A DNA stretch of 64,000 nt from Acanthosoma haemorrhoidale. Lineage: Eukaryota > Arthropoda > Insecta > Hemiptera > Acanthosomatidae. The stretch spans positions 35,541,520-35,605,519 of the forward strand of contig OV884012.1 of NCBI GenBank assembly GCA_930367205.1. The letters run 5' to 3'. The notes below the pieces were generated by a model, which saw only the letters and a program-made list of their open reading frames with translations, searched no databases and was not told where the DNA came from. The translations under genes were made by a program, and so were the position numbers. Numbering within the stretch: position 1 is the stretch's first letter; the number at the start of each line of letters is the position of its first letter. Positions 1-10,050 of this stretch are shown piece by piece.

Positions 1-341
1 GGAGGGCAGTACGTTGATGCAAGTGTAAGAGGAAAAGTGAAGGTGGTGATTGACACTGCAGTGGATTGAAGGAAATCATGTGATACCAAAGGAACTATGT
101 GGTGGGATATGGAGTTATGGACAATGACAGCGGTACCTGCATGAGCTGTTCCATCTGGGTGATCAGTACGATAAGTCTGGTACTGTCGAACGGTAAATGG
201 TCGTTTGCTCGTAAGTCTTGTTTCAGTAATAAGAGCTACGTCGATCTTCTTGTCATGGAGTAGTGCTGTCAGTTCGTTAGTGTGGGTGCGAACACCATTC
301 GCATTCCAAAGGAGAATGGATAAGGAGTCAGAAGGATCCAC
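1..341 (-). CDS. ORF2 N-terminus: AP-type endonuclease (EEP) domain, cut by window edge
   Basis: Immediately after the ORF1 stop (342-344) the same minus-strand frame stays open to the window edge for about 113 codons. It reads LLWNANGVRTHTNEL, then VALITETRL, then ASTYCPP. The WNANG start, the ITETRL block holding the catalytic glutamate, and the STYCPP block are typical of the exonuclease-endonuclease-phosphatase domain of Jockey/CR1-type ORF2 proteins, which nick target DNA to prime reverse transcription. No methionine codon occurs in the visible part, so the translation start is unclear. The reverse transcriptase would lie to the left of the window. Confidence 0.8.
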   Translation of the reverse strand, partial: MDPSDSLSILLWNANGVRTHTNELTALLHDKKIDVALITETRLTSKRPFTVRQYQTYRTDHPDGTAHAGTAVIVHNSISHHIVPLVSHDFLQSTAVSITTFTFPLTLASTYCP

Positions 342-1670
342 TTATGGATTTTGTTTAACGGGGATAAGGTAGGAGACAAGATTTGTAAGAAGGGAAATGA
401 GAGGGGTAATTAGGGTTCTGAATTCTGTAAGGAATGATGTTAATAGGCTAGTGAGATCTGAAGAGCTTGGTGGTGAAGGAATATGCGAGATGTGTGGTTG
501 AGGATGGGATTGGGTTTGCTGGTTGGCGGGATGAGCGGAATGCTGGGGAAGAGATACTTGCGGACGAGAAGTGGGCAGTGCCTGTGACTGCTCTCTGTTC
601 CGAACGGCATCAGCAAAAGAGACAGAAGGCCTCAAATTTCTGGTGGGGGCGCTTCTTGAGGTACCTCTTACTGGCTTCTCTTCTTCCGGCCGGCGACGTT
701 GCTCGCTCCTGGACTTGAGGATTCTATAGGCCTCACAGCCCTTGTAGTTGGCCGGATGGTCTTGCTGGCAGAGCACGCATACAGCAGGCGATTTTAGGGG
801 CTTTTTGCACAATTCGCTTTTGTGCTGCCCACTACACTTTACACACCTAGGAGGGTGGTGGCAATACGATTTTGTGTGCCCATATGCTTGGCAATTATGG
901 CATTGGACGATGTCTCTATTGGGGTAAGGTTTTTCGACCTGTATTCTTGTGTAATACAGGGTTGTTAATTCATAAATTTTCTCCACGCCAGGTGTCCGCT
1001 CGAGATCTACAAAAAATAACGGTAATGCCGTTTTGGTGGATTCGTTTTGTTGTCTGTCCTCACGTAAAACGTTGGTTATTTGCCGAACTTTGAACCCCAG
1101 AGCTGATAGTTCGTCTTCAATTTCATCAGCTGGTGTGGTCGGGTGCAGATTTCTTATCACTACTCGAAGCGATCGTTCTTGTTTCAACTGGTATGTATGG
1201 AAGTCTGCATTGGTTTCTTCCAAATACTTAATGATCGCTCGATAAGTATCCGGAGTGTCTGGGGAAATTTTTGTATCCCGAGAGCGATTGAGGCACGTAT
1301 ATTTTCCGGTACCTACAACTTTGCTCATTTGTGAGCACAATAGTTTGAAATTGCTAATATTCCTTACGAATATAGCAGGCGGCTTGGGCTGTGTTGGTGT
1401 TTGAATAACTTCCATGTCGTCAGGTTGACTATTTCTCAGTACCTCGAAGCTATTCGGTGTGAAGAATGGAGATTCTGCTACAGTTTCTTCTTTTGAAGTG
1501 CTGGCAAGTGGTGGTAGATCTTCCATAGAGCTGGCAGCAGATGAGTTTGTAGGGATGTTCCTATTTGAGCGTCTGGGTTTTCGCTTTACTGGCGACGTTG
1601 GTGGAGTTGGGCCTAAGGACCTCGATCTTTTCTTTTTATTTTGTGATATTATCTGCTGATAAAATCTCAT
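342..1670 (-). CDS. ORF1, gag-like nucleic-acid-binding protein of a Jockey-type element
   Basis: An intact 442-residue ORF. The N-terminal ~60 residues are basic and Ser/Pro-rich. Residues about 168-206 contain RVVIRNLHPTTP followed by DEIEDEL and LGF, which fits the RRM-like Pre_C2HC domain that precedes the zinc knuckles of Jockey-type gag proteins. Residues 257-270 form a canonical C-x2-C-x4-H-x4-C knuckle (CHNCQAYGHTKSYC). Two variant knuckles follow, CVKCSGQHKSELC and one at 298-312. The C-terminal tail is Ser/Pro/Gln-rich with a short hydrophobic end. Family knowledge says such proteins coat element RNA and form RNPs for reverse transcription at the target. The ATG at 1670 is the first in the open frame. 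It is unusual that the stop codon is followed in the same frame by ORF2. Confidence 0.9.
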   Translation of the reverse strand: MRFYQQIISQNKKKRSRSLGPTPPTSPVKRKPRRSNRNIPTNSSAASSMEDLPPLASTSKEETVAESPFFTPNSFEVLRNSQPDDMEVIQTPTQPKPPAIFVRNISNFKLLCSQMSKVVGTGKYTCLNRSRDTKISPDTPDTYRAIIKYLEETNADFHTYQLKQERSLRVVIRNLHPTTPADEIEDELSALGFKVRQITNVLREDRQQNESTKTALPLFFVDLERTPGVEKIYELTTLYYTRIQVEKPYPNRDIVQCHNCQAYGHTKSYCHHPPRCVKCSGQHKSELCKKPLKSPAVCVLCQQDHPANYKGCEAYRILKSRSEQRRRPEEEKPVRGTSRSAPTRNLRPSVSFADAVRNREQSQALPTSRPQVSLPQHSAHPANQQTQSHPQPHISHIPSPPSSSDLTSLLTSFLTEFRTLITPLISLLTNLVSYLIPVKQNP

Positions 1671-1761
1671 TTTGTCATTAGCAAAGATTTTTGTTAGTTA
1701 AAAAAAAAGAAAATAATAAATAAAATACGTAGTGCCGGTGGGATTCCAGTGGCGAGTCACC

Positions 1762-1824
1762 GGTCTTGGCTCTGAGCCACCTATCAGGTCTGGCTCTGAG
1801 CCACCTATCAGGTCTGGCTCAGAA
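1762..1824 (-). repeat. 24-25 bp tandem repeat in the element 5' UTR
   Basis: Three head-to-tail units: 1762-1786 (25 bp), 1787-1810 (24 bp) and a partial unit at 1811-1824, built on GGTCTGGCTCTGAGCCAC and CTATCA. Each full unit contains the inverted motif GGCTCTGAGCC. They lie between the inferred 5' end and ORF1 of the Jockey-type element. Tandem 5' UTR units can carry promoter function in LINE elements; that role is inference here. Confidence 0.75.
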
Positions 1825-1852
1825 CGGCTATGTATCGTGAACGACGACTGAT

Positions 1853-2078
1853 GCCTCAGTCAAGATGGCCGACTACTCTCTCCGATGTCACTATTATTTA
1901 CACTTTACACCAATGTACTAGCGATCTACTCACTTATTGAGGGCTCCCTCGTGGCCACCTCACTTGCCAGTTGACACAATCCCAAAGACGAAAAAGGGTC
2001 TATAACGGTAGTTATCGGTATTGATTTGGAGAGCGATAGTTGTACGTGGTTGTTAATAGTAGCGCATGCGCAGAAACT
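1853..2078. promoter_or_regulatory. Possible promoter-like segment with YY1-like and NRF-1-like motifs
   Basis: This segment separates the inferred 5' end of the Jockey element from the 2.1-kb duplication. It holds CAAGATGGCCG at 1861-1871, matching the YY1 core, and the palindrome GCGCATGCGC at 2062-2071, matching the NRF-1 site. Both are typical of TATA-less promoters and rare in this AT-rich window. No transcript start can be shown and either motif could be chance. Confidence 0.3.
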
Positions 2079-2283
2079 TCGTTATAATTAAACGATCCAT
2101 TTATTTAAAAATTTTTATTAGATAAAGTCTAAATCGTGTTTCCTTCCGGAACACCAAGTTTTTTTGTTGGGGATATTGGTACATGTACCAATATTCCTGG
2201 GGATATTGGTACACGTACCAATATTCCTGTTTTTTTGAGTGCTCCGGCCGGGCTAATAACTCTTGAAATAATAAAAATAATAA

Positions 2284-2290
<7 letters not shown>
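2079..2290. repeat. Local duplication, copy 1, with palindromic 30-bp units
   Basis: Near-identical to 2448-2660, offset 369 bp. It contains two 30-bp units at 2169-2198 and 2199-2228. The first includes the perfect 22-bp palindrome at 2173-2194 (centre GGTACATGTACC). The second has one central mismatch (GGTACACGTACC). A (TC)n tract follows at about 2284-2329. Several predicted ORFs cross it but are only products of the repeats. Confidence 0.9.
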
Positions 2291-2329
<39 letters not shown>

Positions 2330-2447
2330 ATCAAACCTTGCGAAGGCTCCCCCCCCCCCGAACTTGGTATTCTTGCACACAATAATTAAATTAATATGTG
2401 AGAAATACCCTGAATGTTACAAACATTAGCTGATAAATCTTAACTTC

Positions 2448-2660
2448 TCGTTATAATTAAACGATCCATTTATTTAAAAAATTTTATTAGAAAAAGTCTA
2501 AATCGTGTTTCCTTCCGGAACACCAAGTTTTTTTGTTGGGGATATTGGTACATGTACCAATATTCCTGGGGATATTGGTACACGTACCAATATTCCTGTT
2601 TTTTTGAGTGCTCCGGCCAGGCTAATAACTCTTGAAATAATAAAAATAATAACTCTCTCT
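2448..2660. repeat. Local duplication, copy 2, with palindromic 30-bp units
   Basis: Second copy of the 2079-2290 sequence with only a few substitutions (for example CCGGCCAGG for CCGGCCGGG). The paired palindromic units are at 2538-2567 and 2568-2597, and a (TC)n tract at about 2652-2680. The 157-bp spacer between copies contains a C-homopolymer (about 2351-2360) and is not part of the duplicated unit. Confidence 0.9.
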
Positions 2661-2680
2661 CTCTCTCTCTCTCTCTCTCG

Positions 2681-4639
2681 GTCATGTGCAAAACCACTGC
2701 GCACCTTCCAACATCGAAACCGTCTAACCACATCTTAATATCTTTGGGTATAGATATGTGATAATTATAACCCCATAATAATGCCTAACGAATCATTATC
2801 ACGTAGTAAATATTTAAGTGAAGCTTTTAATGCATCGCGAAATTAAGTTTATCTTTCGAAAACGATTTTAATGACAGTTTAAATGAACTTTTGTATTTAC
2901 AGTTTAGAAGGAATAAAAAATCGTGTACCGTTAATAAGGACATCGAGTTGTTCAATTTGAAACACTACTAATAATTATTTACGAATAACAAAAAAATGTT
3001 CTTTTCTTCCCATTATCTAATGAAACCACCACGTATAACTCCACGCCTCTTGCCTGAATAGGGGTCGAATACCAAAATCACAGACAAAAACAAAGACAGA
3101 CACTCGGATGAAATTATAAGCGTTTCCTGGTTTGAAAAAAAGAAAAAGGGTATTTGATAGTAAAATAAATAGAGCTAATAGCAGAATATATTCCCTGAAC
3201 ACTGAAACTTGCTTGGATACTTTTAGATCTTGTGTCTCTTTATCTGGAATTAATAACTATCAGGATTGTTCTTTGATATTCCACTCATTGAGTTCCTTAA
3301 GATATCTCAACATTTCAATTCCAGGCATTTTTTTTTAATTTGGAAGTGTTTGTGATTCCGTTTTGCTTAGCTAATCTAGATGCATAAGTTGCATTTGTTT
3401 TGGAGCGTAGTTTCAGAAAACTCAATCGAACGTCCAATCTGTACAGAGATCTCCCAATAAATAACATAATGACAGTACAAGATACGTACAGAAACAAATC
3501 GAAAATCTCTCAGTAATTTGGGAAAGGACTGTAGTTCAACATACGTCAGCAAACTCCAAAATCGATTGCACAATGGAACCCTGGGCCTATGGAATAACAT
3601 ACGTGAAGTAATTGTAGTAGTTTTACTAAGAACGGTAATTACTGACCGAAAAACGCCCATATATTAATGTATATTATGCATTAATGAGAATATTTATAAA
3701 AATGTTATCTCTATAGATTAGGAACACAAAATGTTGTTAGCAATCATTTGAATTTTTCTTGTGACAAGCACTCGATAGTTGTTAGCAATTATCTCCTTTT
3801 TTATGGCTCACTTCCTTCGGCGAAGGCCACCTATATAGGCAGGCAAGTCAGAAACATGGCTGTATGCGGGCGTACAACGACTGTTTACCTTCTCTTCTTT
3901 CTTCACGGTGCTTTCTCAACCTTCAACCGTTATTGTGAGTGCCTGACAATAACGAGGTGGTGCACATAAAGTAGTACACGATCGTCCAGTCGAATGATCC
4001 ATGTGACCCATTGTGATTAAATACCTGTAACACGTTTTGGAGATAGCTGCACGTAGATCGAGTCGGCATTTTTATTCTCATCGGTCGGCCGAAGTGTGTA
4101 CCATAGTTGAATATTAATTGCTATAAGATCACTGAATGAATCGTATTATATGAACTGTTACTATACGGCTGCAGATAGTGAGTGCAAGACGGAGCCTTTG
4201 AAGCGATAGAGAACAGCACTGTCGCTTGTACATTGCTAGCCGATGACGCAACCGATGACTGCAACCTTCATTGTGGCCTTCCGCATATACTTAAGGTGTG
4301 TTGAGAATTCATATTTGCGAAGCCGGTCTGCATATTGTGTTTGAGTCAAGGCTTGTAAAGTAAAAAATCACCCAATAGCTATTATCGCTTACTTTTATCT
4401 ATTGATTTTCATTTACGAAAAGATAATCACGATTTAAAAACTCATCGTAGCACATCTACCATCTTCCATTATGTGGATTTTAATTAGCATAATTTAGACC
4501 CATAAACATCCGAGAATGAAGCACCGACCTGAAATGATATATTACAAAACGAAAATTTCGAAATGAATATCCTTGTGATACTCCACAATGACAATATCAT
4601 TAGCTTATCGAATTTTAATAGTTATTTTTTTATATGCCT
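2681..4639. other. Intergenic DNA without a recognisable gene
   Basis: AT-rich sequence. Open frames here are short and show no family features. At about 3826-3842 the motif CCTATATAGGCAGG appears, the same TATA-type motif found in the LTR family described elsewhere, but surrounding similarity is too weak to call an LTR. Nothing else was supported. Confidence 0.5.
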
Positions 4640-5653
4640 TGTTGTGTCAACTTCTTCACCACTAACAAGAAAAAGTTACCCTCTACACGGACCGGAAAAC
4701 ACCCGCCTACCTTTCCAAATTTTATCAATAAATCTTCGGTGTCAGTATATAAAGTGGGGACTTGTTCACGATCCCGACACCAAAAGAGCTCACTAGGGGC
4801 GCGGGCGTTATAGCCCCTGATTATCCAAATCCTGTATTCCTGCACGCAGGAATAACCTGCCTATATAAGGCAGAAATTCTGAGCTTTTTCCGACGAGCAT
4901 TCCTTTGTTAAGTATTAATAATATTTGGCAATCAAAACTATATAGATTATAGGAAACTATAGAACATATAAATACGCTGTATAATGTAAATAGATTCATT
5001 GTTTTGAATCTATATTTAAATTGTCTAATTCTATGGAATTAATTTTGTTACAAGCGGAAATGAAATAAAAATTCAGATAGTCGGAATCCTACCGTTGAAG
5101 TGAACACTGCTCTCGCTCTGCACTGGCGCTTGTTACTCTGCTCGAATCATGACTTTTCTAATTTAGTTACCTCTACACTTCTAAATTATTAAACTTGCTA
5201 TCTTTAGTCTGGCGTTGTCAGACCTCACACCTTCTTAGTGGGATTCTCTGGTTTCGCCTAAACAAGCACATACTTGGAATGGACCCTTTCCATGCAGACG
5301 ACGATCTCTGGGGCCCTACAAAATGTACCTAGTCGCGTCTCCCCCAGCGCCTTTCCGGGTTCACTACCTTTTGGGACCCGAAAGGTTTTCGCCTACCCTC
5401 AGATACCGAGTGTGTTCCAAGACCACTTAAACTACCTATAATACCTAGCCTGCACCTCTTCTCCTGAATATAGTTCACTGTCGGGGCACACCTAACATCT
5501 TATGGAGTCAGATCAATAAACAAATACGAATTAAGCTGCCCACCGACTATCCCACCAGCAAAGGTCAATGACCGGAGGTTTATTTATTTCTTGCTGACCA
5601 CCGCCGGGCAGTGGCTGGGTCGAACAGATCTCTTCCGGCGGGTGCCCCCGATA
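4640..5653 (-). mobile_element. Old solo-LTR-like copy, family A
   Basis: Read on the minus strand it aligns along its length, with many substitutions and indels, to 24653-25432. Shared blocks include CACCCGCCGGA near the start, GCTGGGGGAGACGC and TACATTTTGTAG in the middle, TCTGACAACGCC, the TATA-type motif TATATAGGCAGGTTATTCC, and an end of GTGGTGAAGAAGTTG followed by ACAACA. No flanking gag or pol remains and no matching target-site duplication was seen. A solo LTR is the best reading; a non-autonomous LTR element is possible. Confidence 0.6.
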
Positions 5654-6240
5654 TAAATATTTTGTTCATTTATTTTCTTTATTATTTGTTCGAAGCCATC
5701 GCCTGAAAGTATATTTTTACTATATCCTTTCTTATATCGTTCTGTATCTCATCCTTTTTTCCTCAAACCATACAGAAACCACTTTTTTTTGACATTCTGC
5801 TGCCTTTCTCATTAGTACGGTTGCACTACATCCGTCATTTTGTGCATATATTTATAGCTGCTTTGCTGGGAACGCGATGGTTCCCGTTTTTGGAGATTGT
5901 TTTCTTTTGGCGAGAAGCATTATTTTTTTTGTATTCAAAGAAATATGGTTACTTAAAACCGCCTTTATTCTTATAGGTAGCCCCAAAACAAAAACAAAAA
6001 AACAGTTTAGAAAGGTTTTAGATGCTTTAGATGATTTTTGATACGGTCGTCCTAAATAAAAACGTACAACAAAAGCACCCAGGATCTCTAAACGCAGCTT
6101 GCCAAATCAGAGATAGCTCGGACATAGGAGAGCGTTGTGAACTAAATCTTTTTATAAGGCATCGATTAAGGCTTGCCAAAGATATATTATTTCTGGTTTA
6201 AGCTTTTGATTATTTCAACTTCGGGCATTTATTCTTCAGA
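5654..6240. other. Intergenic DNA, nothing recognised
   Basis: AT-rich sequence between the family A LTR and a tRNA-like SINE head. No ORF, repeat or RNA structure that I can support. Confidence 0.5.
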
Positions 6241-6345
6241 GATAATAAGCAGATGAATAAACTATTTCTTTCCAAGGTGAGACTCGTACCCAGACGCTCA
6301 AACATACGTCACAGCATACCAAGCTACCCCGAATTTCCAACAATT
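6240..6345 (-). mobile_element. tRNA-like SINE head (candidate)
   Basis: The minus strand reads GGGGTAGCTTGGTATGCTG, resembling a pol III A box (TAGCTTGGTATGC). After tRNA-like spacing comes CTGGGTACGAGTCTCACC, resembling a B box. The arms do not fold into a full cloverleaf, so a functional tRNA is unlikely. A tRNA-derived SINE promoter is the likely origin. The body and tail of the element were not delimited. Confidence 0.4.
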
Positions 6346-7604
6346 TTGTTCTCCTGAAGCAAATCCTATTTCAGCAGTTAATAGATGGGGGAGGTCAATT
6401 GTATGGCCTTGCTTGGAGTAATTTGCTGTCTGCCTAGATGGTCTTGATCACCTTAGCAGTAATATCCGCTAAACGATCGGCCCATCGTTATTATCATCAA
6501 TCATCCATCATTTAAGATCCAATAACACTTGACGACTTCCCTTTCTCACCATTAGTTTATGACACCGATTTAAATAGAGATATAAAATCACTTTAATTGC
6601 AACAATTCTCCAGTAGTCTCGACATTTTTTTTTTTAAATATTTGCAATATTTGTCTTTACTGTACTCGAATATGTATTAAATTAAATTTTTTTTAAACAT
6701 ATAAGGAAAAAACATTATTGAGAGATACTCGTGGTACTTCTAAAACTTTCTTAAAAGTTATTAAATGTTAATGAAAAAAAATTCTTTATTATATTAACCA
6801 AACCTCAATATTATTTAGATATTTCGAATATTAGTATGTACTAACCAAAATCTACCCACCGTAGCCCGGTGTGTTGCTGAATAAACCTTCAATAAAACAA
6901 AATTTCGATAAGGACCGTTATAAATTTCTTTCTTTGTTTTTTTTAATATCAGCTTTATTATGATAAAATTACAATCTGCCTTATTAGGCAATAAGGGCTT
7001 GTGATAAATGTATTGTAAAATTCCGAAATTAAAAATCAGCCTGATGGCGAATCACAAAATCCAGAGACTAATACTATTTTTTGTTGATTTTTTTTTTCAA
7101 CGTAAACTCTAGTATCTTGTCTACTAATATTTTTCAGAACTAGAAATCTAGAGTCGTAACATTTTACAGGAGGTACGAAACTTAATTGGTGGTTAGACAG
7201 GAAAGATAGCGGAGACCCTATAAATAACCCCTCTTAGTTTCTTGAAAAAAATTCTCCAATAATGACTGGAACTAAATTAAAGGTGGTGTTCTAATAGAGA
7301 CTGTGTAAAGTTTGTTTAGGATTAAGCACGTTATAATTTAATAAACGAAATCATTAAAGAGGTGAGCAATATCACTCTTGAACAGGTTTTCTTTGTTTGA
7401 CCTATTTACATAAAATTTTGAAAGTAAAAAACGGGTAGCATAAACAAATTTAAATTTCAAGCGAACGCTTACTTATATTATAAATTGTCAATTATTGGAT
7501 ACCATCAAACCCATTAAATAGGCGCTGATTAATGTTTACTGTTTTTTATTTTAAGTTCCTTCAATACGCCTTTAGGAATTGTGTTTTGTGCAATGTGTTT
7601 TCCT
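6346..7604. other. Intergenic DNA, nothing recognised
   Basis: AT-rich DNA with homopolymer runs. No coding, repeat or RNA feature that I can support. Confidence 0.5.
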
Positions 7605-7736
7605 ATCTGTCGCTAATAGTGTCTTTGGAAAAAAAGTGAATCCTCCTAGGGAGGGTGAAATATAAAGAGAAAAATGGACACCCCAGGAGAGAAGAAAACA
7701 AACTCCTCGTTTTGGTCAAGGTCCATCATATTTGTT
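7605..7736 (+). repeat. 132-bp direct repeat, copy 1
   Basis: Matches 9661-9792 over 132 bp with two visible mismatches, no gaps, same orientation, offset 2056 bp. Both copies contain an ATG followed by MDTPGEKKTNSSFWSRSIIF, and one of the two mismatches is synonymous in that frame. In this copy the frame ends shortly afterwards. It could be a duplicated exon or leader, a pair of short terminal repeats, or a recent segmental copy; the ends are not TG...CA. Confidence 0.85.
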
Positions 7737-8171
7737 TCTATTAATTTGACAAATTAAGTTTAACATACTCTACGATTGTCCTGGTAATCTTCTATCTCTA
7801 TTTTTTGTAAAATTTAAGTTTTTGCATATATGTTTTTCAGTACAAAAAAATAGTTTATCTACGAATCTAGTTTTATTGTCAAAACACTTTGTGGGTAACG
7901 CACTAAACAATTAAAAGTAAACTGGCCAATGTGTAGTGAATTGTGCTGTAAGTATGATACTGAAGGCCTGAGATCGTGAACTGCAGCAACGTAGCCCATT
8001 CCTATGAGAGCCCCTGGATTTGAAAAGGTGCCTTACCCTCAGGTAACCCATACCTGAACTAGACAGGTACGGATATCGGTCAGGTCCCCACAAGAACCCA
8101 GACAAAAACAGCTCCAATGGGAACAACGAACCCATGAAGGTGTTTTCAAGGTTCACACCTTCCATTTAAAA
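7737..8171. other. Interval between 132-bp repeats, left part
   Basis: The stretch 7911-8165 has higher GC and is open on the minus strand for 84 codons. The plus strand also has partly open frames. No family could be recognised. It may be a decayed mobile-element fragment. Confidence 0.3.
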
Positions 8172-8215
8172 TTGGAACACTTCCTTTCATCGTTTTTTTT
8201 CTTTTTATTTTCAGA

Positions 8216-8378
8216 CGCGACCGTTACACTCCATCTCTGCGACCAAGAAGACGCGGTCGTAAATGTAATGAAAAGCCTTGTAGTCTTATTTAAGTTTACG
8301 CCCTCGTTCCGGTCCTCTGGGGGGAAATGTCTGCCACATTTCTTCACAATATTTCAGTACCATGACATGTCTACATAA
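8216..8378 (+). other. Candidate terminal exon (unrecognised)
   Basis: A strong pyrimidine tract ends in TTTATTTTCAG at 8215. It is followed by an open frame beginning DATVTLHLCDQED and running 54 codons to a stop at 8376-8378. AATAAA occurs at about 8380-8386. Acceptor, open frame and polyadenylation signal are in the order expected of a last exon. Codon content and residues match no family I recognise, and chance is a real possibility in AT-rich DNA. Confidence 0.25.
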
Positions 8379-9660
8379 AAAATAAATTTTATTTGAAATC
8401 TTGCTTTTGAGTGCTTCGACCAATTAATGATCAGAACCGCTAGCAATTCTATCTCTAGTACCCAATTACATTTTATATCTTTCCGTTCTCTGTACATTCT
8501 CTTGGCTCTATTGTTCATATTCTGTCTGTATTGGTTGTGTATATTAATTTAAATGCTGGCATATCAACCTCATTATGTAAGTGATAGTTGTTAAGAATTT
8601 GCTAGAAACTAGTAGTGTCTAGAAATATAAAGATTTTTTCCCCCAGGAAAATGATCTTAAATGAACATTGAACATGTAGAGTATGTGCCTGCAAGTTAAT
8701 GTAGACCTATCCTTCGAAAATACCATATATTTTTTTCGATTCATAGTAACAGTGCTCGGTGGACAACTTTTTTCCAATCCTTGAGCATTCTATTCGATTC
8801 TATTCTTAGCTGATAAAAATATACCTTGTGTATTAACACCATTCGAAGCCGGAAATTGAATGATGTTTGTTGTTTGCACCTTAAAGGTTTATTTTATCTT
8901 ATACCTCATTCTGTTCAAAAATGGTAGATGTATTGCTGAAAAATATCAATCTATAGAAACCTGGAGGAACACAAACGTAAAATAATATTTTAACATAAAC
9001 TTCCTAGTATCCAGAGTCAGGTAAAAACAGAATTTATCTGTGTATGGCTAACAGCTCTGCAAGAAATCACTCCCGACTCAACACTGCAGATCTGTAATCG
9101 GATTCTACACTAAGACCTACACATCTGGATCAAATGCTGGATACGATGAAAATTGTCATAGGTGGTTAATTTTACATATAACTCAGCGGTCACTCCTACT
9201 CACTAGCAGTTTTACCTGGTAGCACTCTACGAAGTTGAAAAAGCAGCTGGAATAATTATTTATAGGATAAATTATCAAGTAACGTTTTAGCGAAGTAACT
9301 TTAGTTTATTAAAGGGGAGGTGTTATTGATATTTTTCGACCTTTATGAGTTCTTGTTATCCCCTTACAGCGATAAAATTTTAAAATTGTCAATTTATAAA
9401 TACATATTTAGGTTAGGAATTTTGTTGATAATAACGTTTAAGCTCATTTTTCGTCCTTTCAAATAAGAATATTACATATCTATATATGAGAGTCTGCTGT
9501 GATATATATTTTCATGAACAAATAATGGAATGTACATCACCAATCAGTATATTCCATGTTAACCAGCTCCATGTTTCTAGTTTTATATCAGTGTCATCCT
9601 GCCTACCTACATAGGTTCCCATTTGTTCCTTTCATTTCCCCGATGTCAATCTTTGAATCA
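8379..9660. other. Interval between 132-bp repeats, right part
   Basis: AT-rich DNA with no recognisable coding or repeat content. Confidence 0.5.
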
Positions 9661-9792
9661 ATCTGTCGCTAATAGTGTCTTTGGAAAAAAAGTGAATCCT
9701 CCTTGGGAGGGTGAAATATAAAGAGAAAAATGGACACCCCAGGAGAGAAGAAAACAAACTCCTCGTTTTGGTCAAGGTCCATTATATTTGTT
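9661..9792 (+). repeat. 132-bp direct repeat, copy 2
   Basis: Second copy of 7605-7736. Here the frame that starts at the shared ATG (9730) stays open to 9975 (81 codons), but after the repeat ends the sequence is low-complexity in character and no domain is visible. Confidence 0.85.
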
Positions 9793-9975
9793 CCCATCAT
9801 GCCCGTATTCTTCGATCTGCTTCAGTTCCATTTTCAGTCTGTTTTTGCTAAGGATTCCTATAGATTTTTTCTGAATAATAATATACATACATCCCTTCCA
9901 GAATGCAACACTAATACCAGGACTGAGACCACCACAAAAGGTAGAGTTGTATCAGTCACACGGCGTGACGTGTAA

Positions 9976-10050
9976 GCCCTGCTCCAGATAGTTGTTCTGT
10001 TCCAGGAATCCATTATCCAGCTCACTCATCGCAGGTACCTGGAGCAGGGC
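9976..10050. repeat. 12-bp perfect inverted repeat
   Basis: GCCCTGCTCCAG at 9976-9987 pairs exactly with CTGGAGCAGGGC at 10039-10050, with a loop of 51 bases. It could form a GC-rich hairpin in RNA or DNA. It overlaps the edge of an antisense exon candidate. Confidence 0.6.

Larger units (their letters stand above)
1..1852 (-). mobile_element. Jockey-clade non-LTR retrotransposon, 5' part
   Basis: Read on the minus strand this is the 5' portion of a LINE-type retrotransposon: a 5' UTR with a short tandem repeat, a gag-like ORF1 and the beginning of an endonuclease/reverse transcriptase ORF2 that runs off the window edge. The probable 5' terminus is placed near 1852 because the minus strand there reads CATCAGTCGTCGTTC, resembling the CAGT-type initiator of Jockey-like internal promoters; this is inference. 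ORF1 is intact over 442 codons, so the copy may be young, but most of ORF2 is out of view. Clade assignment rests on ORF1 zinc knuckles plus an EEP-type endonuclease. Confidence 0.8.

Noticed and set aside
467..1659. Five plus-strand frames of 63-83 codons
   Set aside because: They lie antisense to the intact gag-like ORF1 and have no independent support.
2101..2738. Frames of 77-97 codons rich in Arg-Glu or Ser-Leu
   Set aside because: They are translations of (TC)n/(GA)n and of the palindromic repeats.
3748..3969. Possible fifth LTR copy because of CCTATATAGGCAGG
   Set aside because: Only the TATA-type motif matches; neither ends nor other family blocks were found.
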